A stretch of DNA of 64,000 nt from Pezicula radicicola (Eukaryota; Ascomycota; Leotiomycetes; Helotiales; Dermateaceae), in contig PDUO01000015.1 of assembly GCA_003008705.1 (NCBI GenBank), positions 935,290 through 999,289 of the forward strand, read 5' to 3'. Positions 58,143-64,000 of this stretch are shown here, one piece after another. A program made the translations under genes and the position numbers. Each line of letters starts with the position of its first letter. Within the stretch, counting starts at the first letter, position 1. The notes under the pieces were generated by a model. The model had not been told where the DNA came from. It was given only the letters and a program-made list of their open reading frames with translations, and searched no databases.

Positions 58143-59360
58143 TCTATTGGGCTAAGGCGTTCTGGGGGCCATGGTTTCCTTTGTTGTTGGGTTCTCAAGT
58201 CTAATCAACTGTATATTTTACTGGTCATGTCGATTTGTGCCTCAGAACACGTTGATACCTATGCCAATGCAGCTTACTCTTTTACAGGGCAAGTGCCATG
58301 CGAATACTGAATTGCGGCAAGTTTTTACTTTTCTTTGTATAAATTGGTTTGAATGGCTACACTCACACAGACCATAATAGTACACCTTGACTTTTCGTAT
58401 CTGGATTGCCGTGTTCTTGTGCTCTCCCGTCTCTGTTGCAATGCTCAGGTATTCATCATAGCATATACATGATAGCCTATATGATAGAGTTCTATGCAAG
58501 CCGCCTCCACTACTTACCTTACTACATGACTTTTTCCTGCATCCAACTACCTTTGTCTGCCAATTCTCTGGCCTTGCGGGTTTATCATGTAACTCAATAA
58601 TTTTGACAGGAAGTGTAATCACTGTAATATCTATGGTTGTCTCACTTGCGTGGAACCACGTGTCAAGCAGCTTTCCGTGTTGTAGCCGGTATTCACTCTG
58701 TGCAGTTGTCACTGTAACCAAAACTATGGGTGACCAATGAAAGCAAAGGGGCGTGCATAAAATATATGCACAAGATGTGCCTGAACTCGCGGTAGTATTC
58801 AAAAGCGGTAACTGATTCCCACCTGGGTGATATTACTACCTACAACACTTATGGGAGCACTAAAAACAGCACTATACCTCTCAATTAAGATGCATGTGCA
58901 CTAAGTACTCCCTTCCTGCCACGTTTGTGTGTTCTGCTTTGAATCTCGGGGAAAGTCAAGCATACAGAGCTCGAGTCCACTAGTCACACTGAGCTATTAT
59001 CAAATGTCCAAGTGGCGTGATGATAGCTTTTGTCCATAAAGTGACACATTTACTCTAGTCGGATATCAAGGTAAGAGATGATGTGCCTCGTACCCCAGAG
59101 CAGAATGAACCCAGTGAATTCGGCATCTTGTTCGCCAGGGTTGAGTGGAAGTCCTGCACATTTAGTCGACTAATTCACCTTTTCCTTGCTGGACCCCGCA
59201 ATTTTTGCTTCTTGTCTGTTGCATATAACGAGTTGTAATTACCACACCTTCATTCATCTTCATTCTGCGTGGTCCCAACATATGCAAGTTGCTTGTATAC
59301 AGTTGCACTCAGTGGTAACAATCAAGCCGGTGGCTATTCAATAGCGCAGAGAGCCCCAAG
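58143..59360. other. Intergenic region
   Basis: The longest frame is an unrecognised 186-codon one on the minus strand (58242-58802) with a Cys-rich C-terminal third. Its amino-acid composition gives no domain, and it partly overlaps the likely VTI1 3' UTR. I do not call a gene. Confidence 0.45.
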
Positions 59361-61269
59361 ATGTCCATTCTTTCGGATCTCAACCTTGTTGTACTGGGGT
59401 GTGTTGCTATCCTTCTCTACTGTATTGGCGGTACAATCTACCGCCTCTACCTCAGCCCCGTTGCCAGATTCCCGGGTCCAAAACTTGCAGCAGCTACTTT
59501 ATGGTATGAGTTCTACTACGATGTAGTCAAGCAAGGCCAATACACATTCAAGATCAAAGAGCTGCATGAGAAATACGGTTTGCCCATGTCCTCTACCAAA
59601 CCAGGCGCAGCCGCTAACCATTTCTAGGTCCCATCATCAGAATCAGCCCTTATGAGCTTCATGTCAATGATCCAGACTATTATGAAGTCCTTTACTCCTG
59701 GACATCTCCTCGCAACAAGTACAAATTCTATACCGATCAGTTCGGTAATGGAGACTCAGGCTTTGGATCGGTATCTCACGAACTTCACCGCGTACGTCGA
59801 CAAGCCATAGCGCCTTTCTTCTCAAGGGCTTCCATCCTCCGACTTGAACCAGTTATAAGTTCTCTCGTTGAGAAATTATGTTCTAGAATCGAAGGCTTGA
59901 GGGCTTCAGGTGAACCAGCGAATATGAGATGGGTCTACATGTGCTACACTACTGATGTCATCACCTCATATGCTATGAACCGGAGCTGGAATTACCTCGA
60001 GAGTCCTGATTTTGCGCCTCTGTGGTATGAGACCATCAAAGGAACTGTAGAATCTGGTGTTGTGATGAAGCAGTTTCCGTGGTTATTCCCTGTTATTAGA
60101 TCGATTCCAGCATCGATTCTCGGATACTTCTCTCCTGGGATGAAATTACTGCTAGATTTCCAAGAAGTAAGTCCCACTTTTTACACACCTTCTAGAAGTT
60201 TTATAGAATATCAAGCTGACAACCAACAAAAGAAAATCAAGCTACAGATCGAGGAAATCATTTTCGAAAGAGATACAAATTCGCAAACAAAAGAAAATGG
60301 TGTTCCACAAACCGTCGTTCATGAATTACTCTCTAGCGAGCTCTCAGAGAAAGATAAGAGTGTCGCTTACCTTGCACAAGAAGGACAGACTGTTGTTGGA
60401 GCCGGCGGTGATACTACAGCGAATACATTAGCTATCACGCATTTTCATCTACTGAATAATCCGGACAAGTTAAAGAAATTAAAGGCCGAGCTTGAGGCTG
60501 CTATTCCTAATAAGTACGAGCTGGTAAAACTTGTCACTGTTGAGAAATTACCATATCTGGTCCGTATTCCCTTATACCAATAGGGCTTTTGAGATATCGT
60601 AACTAACGGATTGCACAGTCCGCTGTGATTCAGGAGGGCTTAAGGTATGCCAAGTCCAATCGCAAGTATTTTTCCACAGCTAATCAAGCCATAGACTCTC
60701 AAACTCGGTGTCTTCCCGTCTTCAACGTATTGCACCTAACGAGGTTCTTAAATTTCATGACTGGGAAATTCCTGCTGGTGTAAGTCTTCCCCCTTCTCCT
60801 CTATTTTTGAATAGCTATATCCTATTACCACCTTGCTAACCAAGTGATAAAAGACACCCGTAGGCATGACATCATCACTCATCCACCACGACGAATCCAT
60901 ATTTCCCGACTCACACGCCTTTATACCCGAACGATGGACCGAAGCCTCAGATGCTGCAAGATCTCTGGATCGATACTTAGTACCATTCTCAAAAGGCTCA
61001 AGACAATGCATCGGTCTCAAGTGAGTTCTTTCCTACCTTTCCAAAACAAAAACCCCACAGAATTATACCAGGAGAAAAAGTCCGAAACTAACTACTAAAT
61101 TTATAGTCTAGCCAAGGCAGAGATCTTCTTAGCTATCGCAACCGTCTTTCGAAGGTATGATATGGAGTTATTCGATACGGATTTCGATCGGGATATTGAT
61201 ATGAAACATGTCATGTTCTTACCGCAGCCGAGTCGTCAGAGCAAAGGCATCAGAGTCATTTTCAAGTGA
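59361..61269 (+). CDS. Cytochrome P450 monooxygenase (trichodiene-oxygenase-like group)
   Basis: Seven exons: 59361-59577, 59628-60166, 60233-60559, 60619-60644, 60695-60779, 60854-61020, 61107-61269, giving 507 aa. The anchor is [19 protein letters not shown] at about residues 8-26, followed by the Pro hinge [15 protein letters not shown]. The I-helix is [10 protein letters not shown] near residue 308. ExxR lies across a splice at [16 protein letters not shown]. The heme loop [12 protein letters not shown] has the axial Cys near 450. The 66 nt intron at 60167-60232 is a multiple of three and open, so unspliced product would stay in frame. The splice is supported by a GCTGAC branch site and by the FQE/KIKLQ join. 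The group includes many secondary-metabolism oxygenases; the substrate is unknown. No terpene synthase or other biosynthetic core gene is nearby. Confidence 0.92.
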
Positions 61270-61503
61270 TGAAAGGATGCCCGATTTGAAAAGAGCGGCT
61301 TCGAATGATGGAGACCTTGGAGTTTAGGCTCGTTACATCATGGGAAAATTGAGTTATCGATTGTGTACATTCTACGTAGGACTTGTTAGATAATTTCATA
61401 AGGTTTCTTTAGTAATAAATTAGCTTTTGATATGTATATGTATGTGTACAGTGCTTCCGATTAAGGTTTGATGCGGGCTATGATATGTGAGTTCTCCTGG
61501 TGT

Positions 61504-61580
61504 GTTGAGCAACTCAGTTTACAGAAGTAACTCACTTGGCTTGAGTACCTCACTTAACCTCAACTTGTGATTTGGTTAAT
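61504..61580. repeat. Degenerate dispersed repeat copy
   Basis: It carries GTAACTCACTTGG, identical to the copy near 7717, plus AGTACCTCACTTAACC and TTGTGATTTGG variants. Confidence 0.5.
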
Positions 61581-61925
61581 ATGAGGTCTTGAAGATACGT
61601 AGCTAGACTCTAGCTCTTTTATTCCTTTTTGCTAATTGTATTTCTTGTCTTACAGCACGGTAGTTGTTGCCGTAGCTCGCTTAAAAGAAGCGAGAGAGAG
61701 CGAGGAGATGCATCTCGATTGCTTTTCAATTGCAAGGCCAAACTAGCCGAATCTTTTAAATTTACCTAGGACTAGGTTCTCTCATTCGACGAGAGGAAGG
61801 TACTAAATCCGAAGGTTCCGTCTTAAGATATTTACGTACTTAGTTTTCAGATTTTAGACTTTCAAGGAAACCCTAAACCGTTTCACTTATTTCAACACTA
61901 TTTCTACATCTTCCAATTACAAACA

Positions 61926-62265
61926 CTATCCCCTAGTGTAACAAACGCCAAATGCACAGACAAATGGGACGTGCCCACGCTAAGCTACGTGCCGAAATCT
62001 TGACGACAAGTCGTCTAATACGTAACCTCCTTACTTTATTTACAAAAACCTACCTATTCGTATAGGAAAAATAGCTTTTTCTGTTAATTAAACAGCCTAA
62101 AGTATACCTAGGTTTTGTCCCGAAATAAAAGGAGTGTTTTTGGCCTACTTCGTATATACCTACCTAAATCCCCTGCTCTTAGTCAGAGCTCGATGATCTC
62201 CCGAATGCTTAATTGAGAGGGTGCTAATGCCTGTGAAAATTGGCGTTTGTTACACTAGGGGATAG
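61926..62265. mobile_element. MITE-like element, 340 bp, 26 bp perfect inverted termini
   Basis: The left end begins CTATCCCCTAGTGTAACAAA and the right end is its exact reverse complement over 26 bp (through CGCCAA). The interior is AT-rich and non-coding. Target duplication is unclear: flanks read AAACA on the left and AACGA on the right. The element is unrelated in sequence to the one at 26377. Confidence 0.72.
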
Positions 62266-62634
62266 AACGAGGCATATAGAAGGGTAGCCAAAGGCACAAT
62301 TGAAACATTTCGTACTTTCCAGACACTTTCGGGTTTACGAATACGACTAGCTGAACCAAAAGCGTCGTCGATACTTAAAACTATTACAAACACACTTGTG
62401 GCTAGCTAATATTCATGTCTCTAGACTTATGCCGCATGAGTAGCAATGGGAGAGGTTAGACACATGTCAAGTAGCTGAGGGACAGACAAAATTATAAATG
62501 AAAAGGCTTTTTTATTGACCAATCTAGTAGCCTTATTTAAACTGGGATACAACAAAGAATGACTTTTCCTCGCAGAGGAATTTCAAGAAGTGAACTCTAT
62601 ACACAGCCGCTAAGATTTTCAACTCAAAGGATAT

Positions 62635-63377
62635 CTACAGGCCGCGGAAACCCTTGACTGGGTAACTGTTTTCTTATTAGTAACTGAACCAGAGATGCAG
62701 GAAGAGAAGTACGAACCGGAAGTTGACGTGGTGAACCTCCTTCTCACCGTCAATGTTAAGGTTCGTCTGGGCAGCTTGGCTTGCCTCTAGGGATTCCCAT
62801 CCAATGGCGCCAACAAAGACCGTGTGTCCTTCCCACTGGTTGACGGAGAAACCGCTGCTGGCACCAGTGCATCCTGCGCTGCTAGTGATTGCTTGAACTG
62901 CCTCCTTAGCAGCTGCCTCGTTGCTCACACCCTTGGGGAAGGTGAGCATCTGGACGAAAGGTGCATCAATGACCTCCTTTGGTGCGTATGGCTTGAACTC
63001 CATGAAGTAGACAGTGGGCTTGCCGGTCATGAGTGGCTTCAAACCTGCCATGACCTTCTCGAAGTCGGGGCTAGCTTCGAACTTCTTCTGAGCCTCGACG
63101 CTCTCCCAGCCTGCGTGTTTATCAGAAATTGAACCGAAGCTTCGTGTAACAGGGATGTCTTACCGACCAAGAACTCGAGCAGGTCGACGTTCTCGCTGTG
63201 GGGGCCCCATCGTGTACGGATGTCTGTGATTATTATTTAGCGGAGGCGATGATGGAAATGGAAATCCGAAGACATACAGCCTTCTTGAAGCTTAAGAGTC
63301 TGGAGGAGAGTCTTGACTTGCTCCTTCCAGTCAACACCAGATTGGACGGGAAGGATGAGTCTTTCGGTGACAGTCAT
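62635..63377 (-). CDS. ABM-domain (dimeric alpha/beta barrel) protein, two repeats
   Basis: Four exons: 63377-63278, 63223-63164, 63110-62717, 62665-62635, giving 194 aa. The N-terminal half reads MTVTERLILPVQSG, KTLLQTLKLQEGYIRTRWGP, then VDLLEFLVGWESVEAQKKF. The second half has VQMLTFPKGVSNEAAAKEAV and VFVGAIGWESLEASQAAQ. The paired GWES-xxA motifs mark two ABM-like ferredoxin folds. The last splice creates the ending HHVNFRYPVKGFRGL. ABM-fold proteins include heme-degrading and quinone monooxygenases and stress-responsive dimers, but many fungal ones have no known activity. The downstream terminal exon of 31 nt is easy to miss; ignoring it would add a wrong hydrophobic tail. Confidence 0.85.
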
Positions 63378-64000
63378 TTTGAAGGTGATTTGGTTTTTGG
63401 GGCTGTTAAAAGCTTTGAAAAGGATGAATTGGTATGATTGTAATGTGAATGTTGAGAGTGAAGTGCTGAGTGAAGAATGGATTTGAAAAAGGGCAACAGC
63501 TTGCCTTTTTATCTTCCCAGAAGCTTGGGAAGTTCACTTTTCCGGACTCGGTGGCCTCGCAAGACCGGTCGTGGAAGTTCCCAGGTCTCCAAGTCACTGC
63601 ATGGCATCGAGTCTGAAGTTGAAGCTTCGTCAAGCTTCGTGGAGATCAGAAATAAGAAATACGATATCACCAATATGGTCGTGCTCAAACAGTGCGGTAC
63701 CTGTGCGGTGGCCCGAGATACGCTCAAGATCATGGGTGTGCCTGCCTGTCAGCCGCGATGCATTGTTTCATCAGCAGTTTCCACCCAATTACCGTCCATG
63801 TCATCTCGCTCGCATCGCAATATGATGACTTACTTGATGTCAATTCTTCCTGCCACGTCCATCACATGCTTCTGCGCTTTCGTATGATGGCGCCATGCGA
63901 TGCGATGCGACTAATACTAATCGGCCTCATTCCACCTTACAGTAGTAACATCCGTCTTCCATTCTAACCTCCCGCAGCACTTGGCGATCGGGAGGCTCCG
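63378..64000. other. Intergenic region at the window edge
   Basis: Upstream of the ABM gene. Frames on both strands at 63477-63967 lack recognisable features. A gene extending past the edge cannot be excluded. Confidence 0.45.

Larger units (their letters stand above)
61270..62634. other. Convergent intergenic region with repeat and MITE-like element
   Basis: Contains a dispersed-repeat copy (about 61504-61580) and an inverted-repeat element (61926-62265). No gene seen. Confidence 0.55.

Noticed and set aside
1..64000. CRISPR arrays, rRNA, tRNA genes
   Set aside because: No regular spaced repeats were seen. No sequence with both A-box and B-box signals in tRNA spacing was found by eye. A tRNA scan would be needed to exclude a split one.

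Overview
The window looks like nuclear DNA of a filamentous ascomycete (Pezizomycotina; a Leotiomycete is my weak guess). The evidence is short GT-AG introns of about 50-80 nt with CTAAC/CTGAC-type branch points, Zn(II)2Cys6 and fungal_trans regulators, an RTA1 protein, a GH45 cellulase, a Dsc E3-ligase subunit, a LaeA-like methyltransferase and typical fungal P450s. Gene models below were built by hand: exons were joined only where donor, acceptor and phase agree and the protein matches a family pattern. No database search was possible.

Layout. 1-18 kb is accessory in character: a P450, a convergent fungal_trans regulator without a zinc cluster, a decayed omega-type GST, an intact GST, an RTA1-like membrane protein, a Zn2Cys6/DUF3468 regulator and a secreted GH45 endoglucanase. 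18-33 kb is gene-poor: a DUF6590-like gene with a tandemly duplicated exon-intron unit, a large membrane protein whose 5' part is cut by an in-frame stop, a double-DUF427 protein, a MITE-like element, a DHA1-type MFS transporter and a 2EXR protein with duplicated exons. 33-58 kb is more housekeeping-like: SGNH-fold protein, Utp5/WDR43-like SSU processome protein, BET bromodomain protein, TrhO-type rhodanese, LaeA-like methyltransferase, Dsc3, kynurenine aminotransferase, Zn2Cys6 regulator, FAD oxidoreductase and the SNARE Vti1. 58-64 kb holds a second P450, a second MITE-like element and a small ABM-domain protein.

The genes do not form one obvious pathway. P450, GST, RTA1 and MFS genes fit detoxification or secondary metabolism, but they are spread out and interrupted by unrelated genes, so I do not call a cluster.

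The most unusual signal is compositional. At about eleven places, mostly inside genes, the + strand changes sharply from A/C-rich to G/T-rich (left to right) regardless of coding strand. I counted three of them by hand at roughly 63-70% A+C on the left and 65-71% G+T on the right, and saw no equally sharp switch of the opposite polarity. Other notable items are a predicted 7-nt microexon in the LaeA-like gene, two unrelated genes with tandem exon duplication, and a dispersed short repeat family related to AATCAAGTGGGTT.
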